A DNA stretch of 5,886 bases from Bacteroidales bacterium (lineage in GTDB: Bacteria > Bacteroidota > Bacteroidia > Bacteroidales > UBA12077), in NCBI GenBank assembly GCA_030600625.1, contig JAUVLS010000100.1, positions 1 to 5,886 on the forward strand, read 5' to 3'. Every line of letters starts with the position of its first letter. Positions within the stretch are counted from its first letter, which is position 1. Below are positions 1 through 5,886 of the stretch, piece after piece. Under the pieces are notes generated by a model, which was not told the origin of the DNA, ran no database searches, and was given only the letters and a program-made list of their open reading frames with translations. The position numbers and the translations under genes are program-made.

Positions 1-1683
1 ATCAACTTCACCATCGTATTCTGAAACTATTTCATCGTATGTGTAATTGGTTTCAATATAGCATATTCGTTGCCCTTTTTTTACTTGGTTTCCCAGTTCA
101 ACAGCCTGTTCTTCAATAAAGTAATTAAGATTGTAAAAAATTCTTCCCATGTAAGGTGAAGAAATATCTTTTTTATTCGGGTCAGCTTTAATATGTTCAG
201 CTTCAGCTGTAGGTTTTTTAGCTTCTTCTCTTAATTTTTGAATTTCATCATTAAATCTCTTTTTTGCCAAACCAGATTTATAATCACGATACTGTCTTTC
301 GTGCATTGCAAATTCAAATAATTCTTCATTATCTTCTCCTAATTCCCAACCATTTTCTTCCATTTCTTTTCTATATGTATCAAGTTCATCAGGATAGTTG
401 TCTTGTGGTACGCCTGTATAGAATTCTTTCCCAAGATTATTTGCGATTTCAATAATTTTTGGATCCAGTTTCCCAGGTAACTTACCAGCTTTACCAATAA
501 TCATATCCCATGCATTATTGTCGATTATTGCAAACTTATCTTTACCTTGAATTTCTTGCATTACATTAAGTAAGGCAATATTTTTTACATACTGACTAAA
601 TGGTGTTACAAGAGGAGGGTTTCCCAGTTTGGGCCATATATCTATTACTTCATCAAATAATTTTACCAAAAGATCATCTTCAGTCAGTTTTTCCTTTCCC
701 TGTGTTTCAAGTGTTTGGTTTAATCCCTGATGCACTCCTTTTAAATCTGCCATCATGCTACCCATCATTCCTCCGGGTAGTCCAGCTTGTACAAGTAAAG
801 ATGACATATACCTGTTTTTAGGATTTATAAAATATCCTAAAAAATCATCCATAAATTCCTGGTTTAAAGCTCTTGCTTTCATATAAGCTTTCATATTTAT
901 TTCAGGAACTATAAACCCGGCATCTTTAAGCATGGCTTGTATTGTAATTACATCAGGATGCACCATACCCCATGAAAGAGGCTCCATTGCAACATCAACG
1001 TAATCAACTCCTGCTTTTGCAACCTCTAACATGGATGCAACAGAAAATCCCGGTCCGGAGTGACCATGATATTGTACTAATATATGTGGGTATTTTTTCT
1101 TAATCTTACTTACCAGTTTCCCAAGCGTAACAGGACGGCCAACACCGGCCATATCTTTCAAGCAAATTTCATCAGTACCGTACTCAACTACTTTATCCAC
1201 AACACCCATAAAGTATTCAACGGTATGTATATCGGAATGTGTAATACTTAAAGTAGCTTGTGAAATCATTCCTGCATCCTTTGCATATTTTATTGAAAGT
1301 TCCATGTTTCGGTGATCATTTAAACCACAAAACGAACGGGCAATATCAACTCCTTGTGCTTTTTTTACTTTAAACATTAATCTGCGCACATCGGCAGGTA
1401 CGGGGAACATCCTTATTCCATTCAGTGCTCTTTCGAGCATGTGAGTTTCAATACCAGCTTCATTAAATGGTTTGGTCCATTCTCTTATTGCTTTATTCGG
1501 ATTTTCGCCATATAATAAGTTAACCTGCTCAAAAGCTCCACCGTTTGTTTCTATTCTCGAAAAACAACCCATGTCAATAATTACCGGAGCAATTTGTTTT
1601 AGTTGATCAACTCTGGGAACGTATTTTCCAGAAGATTGCCACATATCGCGATATACTAAACTAAATTTGATTTCCTTACTCAT
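1..1683 (-). CDS. Biotin-type carboxyltransferase (pyruvate carboxylase subunit B / oxaloacetate decarboxylase alpha-like), with degenerate biotinyl domain; 3' end outside window
   Basis: The frame is open from ATG (1683-1681) to the window edge, giving 561 codons with no stop. Family role: the carboxyltransferase half of biotin enzymes, moving CO2 between carboxybiotin and pyruvate/oxaloacetate in the cytoplasm. Residues about 5-290 form the HMGL-like TIM barrel, with YRDMWQS (11-17), the LNDHRN segment (121-126), KDMAG (176-180) and HGH (206-208). Asp13, Lys176, His206 and His208 match the usual metal site with its carbamylated lysine. A PYC/OADA-type conserved domain follows (about 295-465), then a charged Glu/Lys/Ala-rich linker (about 470-505). 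From 506 there is a biotinyl/BCCP-like domain (SSPYMG, then VKKGQ at 534-538), whose spacing and FY...FIEE segment recall AccB. The biotin lysine position is Tyr547. Also divergent: Trp15 for the usual His of RDAHQS, and PGGMMGS (303-309) instead of PGGxxTN. The start is supported by the usual short lead into the first barrel strand. No Shine-Dalgarno is seen. Family assignment is firm; substrate and activity are uncertain. Confidence 0.88.
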   Translation of the reverse strand, partial: MSKEIKFSLVYRDMWQSSGKYVPRVDQLKQIAPVIIDMGCFSRIETNGGAFEQVNLLYGENPNKAIREWTKPFNEAGIETHMLERALNGIRMFPVPADVRRLMFKVKKAQGVDIARSFCGLNDHRNMELSIKYAKDAGMISQATLSITHSDIHTVEYFMGVVDKVVEYGTDEICLKDMAGVGRPVTLGKLVSKIKKKYPHILVQYHGHSGPGFSVASMLEVAKAGVDYVDVAMEPLSWGMVHPDVITIQAMLKDAGFIVPEINMKAYMKARALNQEFMDDFLGYFINPKNRYMSSLLVQAGLPGGMMGSMMADLKGVHQGLNQTLETQGKEKLTEDDLLVKLFDEVIDIWPKLGNPPLVTPFSQYVKNIALLNVMQEIQGKDKFAIIDNNAWDMIIGKAGKLPGKLDPKIIEIANNLGKEFYTGVPQDNYPDELDTYRKEMEENGWELGEDNEELFEFAMHERQYRDYKSGLAKKRFNDEIQKLREEAKKPTAEAEHIKADPNKKDISSPYMGRIFYNLNYFIEEQAVELGNQVKKGQRICYIETNYTYDEIVSEYDGEVD

Positions 1684-1704
1684 AATTAAAACTATTTTAC
1701 CATT

Positions 1705-1712
1705 CAAAATTA
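1705..1712 (-). promoter_or_regulatory. Putative Bacteroidota -7 element for the carboxyltransferase gene
   Basis: Read on the minus strand this is TAATTTTG, an exact match to the Bacteroidota -7 consensus TAnnTTTG. It ends about 21 bases before the ATG at 1683, so the untranslated leader would be short (about 15 bases). No convincing TTG -33 element lies at the expected distance upstream, and the DNA is very AT-rich, so a chance match is possible. Confidence 0.4.
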
Positions 1713-1950
1713 AATAAAAACAAATCCTTGAATTATGTTATAAAACTTAAGTTACAATAAAACTGATATAGTGTTTTGAAATGCGTTAATTAAAATAGAA
1801 TATTATAAATTATAATTAAATAATAAAGTTATTAAGAATTATTGACTAATAATATTTTACATATATTAATCTACAGGAAAATTAATTATTTTAACTGTAA
1901 ATTATCTAAAATGTTAAGAGGATGAAAACTTTTATGAAATTTTCAGAATA

Positions 1951-1977
1951 ATTTTGATTCTACTGTAGAAATAAAAT
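1951..1977. repeat. 27-bp imperfect palindrome, possible operator
   Basis: The core TTCTAC-T-GTAGAA (1958-1970) is a perfect 6-bp inverted repeat around one central base (1964). The arms extend outward through ATTTT (1951-1955) and AAAAT (1973-1977), so 11 of 13 positions pair, interrupted only at 1956/1972 and 1957/1971. The one-base centre is too tight for an RNA hairpin loop and there is no adjacent T-run, so a dimeric DNA-binding protein site is likelier than a terminator. It lies about 87 bases before the ruvX start and about 270 from the carboxyltransferase start. The outer A/T arms carry little weight in such AT-rich DNA. Confidence 0.5.
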
Positions 1978-2031
1978 TTACGGAATGACATTTTCCTTAA
2001 TCTTATTTATTCTAAATCTAAATAATTTTTT

Positions 2032-2039
2032 TAAATTTG
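2032..2039 (+). promoter_or_regulatory. Putative Bacteroidota -7 element for ruvX-def
   Basis: TAAATTTG matches TAnnTTTG exactly and ends 24 bases before the ruvX ATG, giving a predicted leader of under 20 bases. A TTG -33 element is not evident at the usual distance (the sequence there is ATTTATT), so only the -7 half is supported. Confidence 0.42.
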
Positions 2040-2063
2040 TAAACTTTGAAACAATATTGAAAA

Positions 2064-2483
2064 ATGGGAAGAATCCTAGCTATTGATTATGGAAGAAAAA
2101 GGATTGGTTTAGCAGTAACAGATCCTTTGCAGATAATAGCTAATGCATTAACTACAATTCATTCTAAAGATATTTGGAATTTTATAGCTGAGTATCTTGA
2201 AAAAGAAGATGTTGAGTGTATTGTAGTGGGATATCCAAAACAAATGAACAATCAGGCATCAGAAGCTGTTAGATTCATTAATCCATTTTTGAAAAAACTG
2301 ACAAAAACTTATCCTGATATGATGGTAAAATTGGTTGATGAACGATTTACATCAAAAATTGCGCATCAGACAATGATAGATGCAGGATTAAAAAAGAAAG
2401 CCAGACAGAATAAGGCATTGGTGGACACCATTAGTGCAACAATAATATTACAATCGTATTTAGAACAAAAAACAAAATATTAA
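2064..2483 (+). CDS. ruvX: RuvX/YqgF-family nuclease (putative pre-16S rRNA nuclease / Holliday junction resolvase-like)
   Basis: The protein has 139 residues, the normal length for this single-domain RNase H-fold family. The N-terminus ILAIDYGRKRIGLAVTD (4-20) is the family signature and supplies the first acidic residue, Asp8. VVGYP (54-58), LVDERFTS (90-97, with Glu93) and DTISATIILQSYL (from Asp121) follow in the expected order, so the acidic active site Asp8/Glu93/Asp121 looks complete. Family members act in the cytoplasm in processing the 5' end of 16S rRNA and were originally named as Holliday junction resolvases; which role dominates here cannot be read from sequence. The start fits because the family begins within a few residues of the first beta strand. 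No clear Shine-Dalgarno is present (upstream is A-rich). The stop is one base before the def ATG, so the two genes are probably cotranscribed and translationally coupled. Confidence 0.95.
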   Translation: MGRILAIDYGRKRIGLAVTDPLQIIANALTTIHSKDIWNFIAEYLEKEDVECIVVGYPKQMNNQASEAVRFINPFLKKLTKTYPDMMVKLVDERFTSKIAHQTMIDAGLKKKARQNKALVDTISATIILQSYLEQKTKY

Positions 2484-2484
2484 A

Positions 2485-3039
2485 ATGATTTATCCTATAG
2501 TAATATATGGTTCGCTGGTATTAAGAAAGGTGGCACAGGAAATTGATAAAGACTATCCGGAATTGGGAAAGTTTATAAGCGATATGTGGGAGACAATGTA
2601 TCAGTCTGATGGCCTTGGACTAGCAGCACCGCAGGTTGGTAAATCTATTCGTTTATTTGTTATCGATTGTGCACCACTTGAAGAGGACGAGCCTAAGTTA
2701 AAAGATTTTAAAAAAGTTTTTATTAATGCCAAAATTACAGAAAGAGAAGGTAATGATTTGCCATTTAATGAGGGGTGTTTGAGTATTCCGCATATAAGAG
2801 AAGATGTAGTTCGTCCTTCTAGAGTAAGAATGGAATATTACGATGAAAATTTTAATTTTTATGATGAATGGTTTGACGGAATAGCTGCAAGAGTAATCCA
2901 GCATGAACACGATCATACTGAAGGAATATTGTTTACCGATAAAGTTGCACCGATTAAAAGACGATTATTAAAAGGTAAATTACAGGCAATTACAAAAGGT
3001 AAATTTAAAGTTGATTATAAAGTGAAATTACCTAAATAA
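2485..3039 (+). CDS. def: Peptide deformylase
   Basis: Cytoplasmic metalloenzyme that removes the formyl group from the initiator methionine of nascent proteins. The 184-residue length is typical for bacterial deformylases of Bacteroidota type. All three signatures are present: GLGLAAPQ (43-50), EGCLSIP (96-102) and QHEHDH (139-144). Metal ligands are therefore Cys98, His140 and His144, Glu141 is the catalytic acid/base, and Gln50 lines the active site. The C-terminus is lysine-rich, ending KVKLPK. The protein starts directly with the conserved MIYPIVIYG segment, one base after the ruvX stop, so start codon and coupling agree. An intrinsic terminator begins 20 bases after the stop, making def the last gene of the unit. 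Nothing abnormal is seen; the enzyme should be active. Confidence 0.97.
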   Translation: MIYPIVIYGSLVLRKVAQEIDKDYPELGKFISDMWETMYQSDGLGLAAPQVGKSIRLFVIDCAPLEEDEPKLKDFKKVFINAKITEREGNDLPFNEGCLSIPHIREDVVRPSRVRMEYYDENFNFYDEWFDGIAARVIQHEHDHTEGILFTDKVAPIKRRLLKGKLQAITKGKFKVDYKVKLPK

Positions 3040-3058
3040 AATTAACATAGATTTATTG

Positions 3059-3093
3059 AAAAGCCTTTTAACTGTTTGTTGAAAGGCTTTTTT
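3059..3093 (+). terminator. Intrinsic terminator after def
   Basis: AAAAGCCTTT (3059-3068) pairs perfectly with AAAGGCTTTT (3082-3091), a 10-bp stem with a 13-base loop, and the T-run continues to 3093 (six T). It sits 20 bases past the def stop codon and separates the ruvX-def unit from the next gene. The A-run at its left edge could allow weak activity on the other strand, but no gene converges there. Confidence 0.88.
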
Positions 3094-3159
3094 AATATTA
3101 CATCCAAGTATTAAACTATTCAAAATAAATAAAGTCTAAATTTTAATGTTTTGAACACA

Positions 3160-3193
3160 TTGGGGTATTAAACGTTTTTAATATATAAATTTG
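3160..3193 (+). promoter_or_regulatory. Putative Bacteroidota promoter for the propeller-protein gene
   Basis: TAAATTTG (3186-3193) matches the -7 consensus TAnnTTTG, and TTG at 3160-3162 is a candidate -33 element, about two bases further away than ideal. It lies between the def terminator and the start codon at 3229, leaving a leader of roughly 28 bases. Its position just after a terminator supports an independent transcription unit. Confidence 0.5.
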
Positions 3194-3228
3194 TTAACCT
3201 ACTCTAAAATTAATTAAATTTTATAATA

Positions 3229-5886
3229 ATGAGAACTTTACAGAACAGTCGATTTAACGTGCAAACTTTATTTGCGCAATTTTTTTTAGTTGTTTTTCTT
3301 TTTTCTTCAACTAATCTTTTTGCAAAAAAAGAAGAGCCTGCAAAAGAAGAAGATCCAATTAATTCAGGAATTTTAAGTGGATTAAAATTTAGAAGTTTAG
3401 GACCGGCATACGCATCAGGTCGAATAGCCGATTTTGCTGTAAATCCAGAAAATCCATTTGAATTTTACGTAGCCGTAGCTTCTGGAAATATATGGAAAAC
3501 AGTTAATAATGGAATTACCCTTAAACCTGTTTTTGATAGTTATGGCACATATTCTATTGGTGCTTTAGCAATGGACCCTAATAACTCTAATGTAGTGTGG
3601 GCAGGAACCGGTGAAAATAATCATCAACGTGCATTGGGGTATGGTGATGGAATATATAAAACTGTTGATGGAGGAGAGTCATGGGAAAATATGGGATTGA
3701 AGGAATCAAGACATATTGGTATGATTGCCATTGACCCAACGAATTCTGATATCTTATATGTTGCGGCTGAAGGTTCAGCTTGGGGCGCAGGAGGAGAAAG
3801 AGGATTGTATAAGACAACAGATGGTGGAAAAACATGGAATAAAGTCTTAAATGTTAGTGAGAATACCGGTGTTAATAATGTTCTTGTAGATCCAAGAAAT
3901 TCGGATGTAATATATGTTACAACTGAACAACGTCGTCGTCATGTTCATACAAAAATTGGCGGTGGACAGGAATCTGGTGTTCAAAAGTCTACAGATGGTG
4001 GAAAAACATGGAAAAAAATTGAATCGGGATTACCCGATGTTCATAAGGGCGGAATGGGAATTTCAATTTCACCTGTTAACCCGGATTATTTATATTTAAT
4101 AATTGAAGCTGCCGATAATAAAGGTGGTTTTTATCGTTCTGTAAATAGAGGAGAATCATGGGAGAAAATGAGCGATCATGCATCAAGTGGTCAGTATTAT
4201 AATGAACTTTATTGTGATCCTGTTAATGTTGATAAAGTTTTTTCAGTTGAAACTTTTTCACAAGTAACTTATGATGGCGGAAAGACTTGGAAACGCTTAA
4301 GTTTAAATGAGCGTCATGTTGATGATCATGCATTATGGATAGATCCAAAAAATACCGATCACTGGATGATTGGTGGAGATGGTGGAGTATATATTACTTA
4401 TGATGATGGCAAAAATTATCGTTTTGTTTCTAATCTTCCTGTTACCCAGTTTTATCGTGTGGGAGTTGATAACGATTATCCTTTTTATAATGTTACAGGT
4501 GGTACACAAGATAATAATAGTTGTGTTGGACCTTCAAGGACAACAAGCAGAGGAGGTATTGCAAGTGATGATTGGACTGTTACCATAGGAGGAGATGGAT
4601 TCTGGTCGCAAATAGATCCGGAAGATCCAAATATAATTTATAATGAATATCAGTACGGAAACGTGTACAGATATGATAAAAAAAGTGGTGAAGATTTATA
4701 CATTAAACCACAGCCTGCAAAAGGTGAATTAACTTACAAGTGGAACTGGAATACACCGTTAATTATTAGCCCTCATAACAATACACGTTTATATATAGCC
4801 GCAAATGTTTTATTTAAAAGTGATGACAGAGGAAATACATGGGAAGTTATTAGTGATGATTTAACTGCTGGTATTGACAGAAATACCTGGCCAGTAATGG
4901 GAAAATACTGGAGTGCTGATGCTGTTGTTAAAGATGTTTCAACATCTCTTTATGGTATGGTTGTTTCTCTTGTAGAATCTCCTGTTAAAGAAGGCTTAAT
5001 TTATACAGGTACTGACGATGGAGTTATATCTGTTACAGAGGATGGAGGTCAGAATTGGAGAAAAATTACAACTTTTCCGGGAATTCCTGCTAATACTTAT
5101 GTAAGTGATATTTATGCATCAAGATATGATGAAAATATTGTATATGTATCTTTTGATAATAGAAAAAGAGATGATTTTAAACCTTATCTTTTAATGAGTA
5201 CTGATAAAGGAAATACATGGAAAGCGATTACAACAGGATTTCCTGAGAATGGAACTGTTCATGCAATTGAGCAAGATCATGTTGATAAGGATTTATTGTT
5301 TGCAGGAACTGAATTTGGAGTATTTTTCACATATAATGGTGGCCAAAAGTGGGTTCAGTTAAAAGCAGGGTTACCTACTATTGCAGTTAGAGATATGGTA
5401 ATACAAAAAAGAGAAAATGATCTTGCCATAGCAACTTTTGGTAGAGGTTTTTATATTTTAGATGATTACGCACCTTTACGTGAAGTTAAACCTGCATTGA
5501 TTGAAAAAGAAGCTTATCTGTTTGCAATTAAAGATGCATTATTATATGTACAAACAGGAAAGAAATATGGACAAGGATCTACTTATTTTACTTCACCAAA
5601 TCCTGAATTTGGAGCAACTTTTACTTATTATTTAAAAGAGGTTCCAAAAACAGAAAAGGCAAAACGACAGGAACAAGAAAAAGAATTATTTAAAGAAGGT
5701 AAGCGGATTCCTCAACCTACATGGAAAGAATTAGAAGATGAAAGTAAAGAAATTGCTCCATACTTAATTTTTACAATAAAGGATGAAGACGGTTTTGTAA
5801 TAAAAAAAATAAACAAAAAGCCTTCAAAAGGAATTAATAGGATTATCTGGAATTTAAAGTATTCAGGTACTTTCCCAACAAGTTTG
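3229..5886 (+). CDS. Secreted sortilin/VPS10-like Asp-box beta-propeller protein ('glycosyl hydrolase' type); 3' end outside window
   Basis: 886 codons are open to the window edge. Residues 1-32 look like a signal peptide: a hydrophobic core LFAQFFLVVFLFSSTNLFA with likely cleavage after Ala32, before a Lys/Glu-rich linker. The mature part opens with FRSLGPAYASGRIADFAVNP, the typical entry of this family. Eleven Asp-box-like turns follow, near residues 90-97, 145-152, 195-203, 253-261, 304-311, 347-354, 389-397, 530-538, 602-610, 657-664 and 701-708. Most read (S/T)xDxGxxW, which indicates two propellers or one large one, as in VPS10/sortilin or GH74-like folds. RENDLAIATFGRGFYILDD (728-746) closes the propeller. 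A charged, probably helical insertion (about 806-845) and a beta-sandwich start ending in the IIWNLKYS segment follow, as usual for relatives of roughly 1,000-1,100 residues. I see no assigned catalytic acid pair, so glycosidase activity is unproven; binding or export-related roles are equally possible. A C-terminal type IX sorting domain, if any, would lie beyond the window. Confidence 0.9.
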   Translation, partial: MRTLQNSRFNVQTLFAQFFLVVFLFSSTNLFAKKEEPAKEEDPINSGILSGLKFRSLGPAYASGRIADFAVNPENPFEFYVAVASGNIWKTVNNGITLKPVFDSYGTYSIGALAMDPNNSNVVWAGTGENNHQRALGYGDGIYKTVDGGESWENMGLKESRHIGMIAIDPTNSDILYVAAEGSAWGAGGERGLYKTTDGGKTWNKVLNVSENTGVNNVLVDPRNSDVIYVTTEQRRRHVHTKIGGGQESGVQKSTDGGKTWKKIESGLPDVHKGGMGISISPVNPDYLYLIIEAADNKGGFYRSVNRGESWEKMSDHASSGQYYNELYCDPVNVDKVFSVETFSQVTYDGGKTWKRLSLNERHVDDHALWIDPKNTDHWMIGGDGGVYITYDDGKNYRFVSNLPVTQFYRVGVDNDYPFYNVTGGTQDNNSCVGPSRTTSRGGIASDDWTVTIGGDGFWSQIDPEDPNIIYNEYQYGNVYRYDKKSGEDLYIKPQPAKGELTYKWNWNTPLIISPHNNTRLYIAANVLFKSDDRGNTWEVISDDLTAGIDRNTWPVMGKYWSADAVVKDVSTSLYGMVVSLVESPVKEGLIYTGTDDGVISVTEDGGQNWRKITTFPGIPANTYVSDIYASRYDENIVYVSFDNRKRDDFKPYLLMSTDKGNTWKAITTGFPENGTVHAIEQDHVDKDLLFAGTEFGVFFTYNGGQKWVQLKAGLPTIAVRDMVIQKRENDLAIATFGRGFYILDDYAPLREVKPALIEKEAYLFAIKDALLYVQTGKKYGQGSTYFTSPNPEFGATFTYYLKEVPKTEKAKRQEQEKELFKEGKRIPQPTWKELEDESKEIAPYLIFTIKDEDGFVIKKINKKPSKGINRIIWNLKYSGTFPTSL
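3817..4013 (+). repeat. Exact 23-bp direct repeat from two Asp-box blades
   Basis: Positions 3817-3839 and 3991-4013 are identical for 23 bases, 174 bases (58 codons) apart in the same frame. Both encode the Asp-box core TDGGKTW plus the next two bases. Other boxes in the gene use different codons for the same motif (for example GATGGCGGAAAGACTTGG at 4273-4290), so the identity is more than protein conservation demands. It may be a recent blade duplication, gene conversion, or chance with codon bias. Confidence 0.6.

Larger units (their letters stand above)
1684..2063. other. Divergent AT-rich intergenic region
   Basis: This is 380 bases of strongly AT-rich DNA between the start codons of two divergent genes. 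I find no coding frame of credible length in either direction, no tRNA-like cloverleaf and no tandem repeats. It contains a -7-like element at each end, pointing outward, and one notable palindrome (1951-1977). The motif CTGTA or its complement also recurs: TACAG at 1872-1876, CTGTA at 1895-1899 and CTGTAG at 1963-1968. The size exceeds what two simple promoters need, so regulatory sites are plausible but not demonstrated. Confidence 0.75.

Noticed and set aside
264..821. Short plus-strand open frames at 264-455 and 600-821
   Set aside because: They lie antisense to the well-conserved carboxyltransferase frame; their translations are leucine/phenylalanine-rich with no recognisable motif.
1..1683. 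Possibility that the carboxyltransferase is a pseudogene because of its altered motifs
   Set aside because: The frame is uninterrupted for 561 codons, structural motifs are conserved throughout, and the substitutions are localised rather than random.
1842..1869. TTGACT followed 16 bases later by TATTAA, resembling a sigma70-type promoter of Proteobacteria
   Set aside because: Bacteroidota primary sigma factors use TTG/TAnnTTTG, and the match is cheap in AT-rich DNA far from either start.
1922..1951. Nine-residue frame (MKTFMKFSE) preceded by AGAGG, possible leader peptide
   Set aside because: The purine run abuts the ATG too closely to act as a ribosome binding site, there is no following attenuator hairpin, and such short frames are expected by chance.
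1684..2063. Possible tRNA, small RNA, riboswitch or CRISPR in the intergenic region
   Set aside because: I found no cloverleaf stems, no conserved GC-rich paired core and no regularly spaced repeats.
2698..2916. Minus-strand open frame opposite def
   Set aside because: It overlaps the catalytic region of an unmistakable deformylase and its translation is low-complexity Ile/Phe-rich.
3587..4588. Open frames inside the propeller gene (minus 3587-3835; plus 3914-4099 and 4370-4588)
   Set aside because: All are alternative-frame readings of the Asp-box coding region, with no motif and no initiation signal.

Overview
The window looks like a piece of a low-GC Bacteroidota chromosome. Three things point there: AT-rich intergenic DNA, starts without clear Shine-Dalgarno sequences, and TAnnTTTG-type -7 promoter elements ahead of three transcription units. 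The adjacent ruvX-def pair and a large secreted sortilin/VPS10-like propeller protein also fit that phylum. Nothing suggests a plasmid, phage or mobile element.

Layout. Positions 1-1683 (minus strand) carry the first 561 codons of a biotin-enzyme-type carboxyltransferase related to pyruvate carboxylase subunit B / oxaloacetate decarboxylase alpha; its 3' end lies outside the window. An AT-rich divergent intergenic region (1684-2063) holds two putative promoters facing away from each other and one good palindrome. A compact plus-strand pair follows: ruvX/yqgF (2064-2483) and def (2485-3039), one base apart, closed by a clear intrinsic terminator (3059-3093). After its own putative promoter, a plus-strand gene (3229 to the window end, 886 codons visible) encodes a secreted Asp-box beta-propeller protein of the sortilin-N-terminal/VPS10 'glycosyl hydrolase' type, truncated by the window edge.

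The genes do not form one pathway. RuvX (rRNA maturation / resolvase-like nuclease) and Def (N-terminal deformylation of nascent proteins) are housekeeping functions linked to translation. The carboxyltransferase is divergently transcribed central metabolism or a derivative of it. The propeller protein is an independent exported protein.

The most unusual observation is in the carboxyltransferase. Its C-terminal biotinyl-carrier-like domain is well preserved in outline, but Tyr547 stands where the biotinylated lysine should be (Glu-Thr-Asn-Tyr-Thr in place of Glu-Ala-Met-Lys-Met). The catalytic domain keeps its likely metal ligands but departs from other catalytic signatures, including Gly308 where the PGG-x-x-(Thr/Ser) residue is expected. 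It may be a carboxyltransferase paralogue that does not carry its own biotin. No wholly new multi-gene system is visible in these 5.9 kb.
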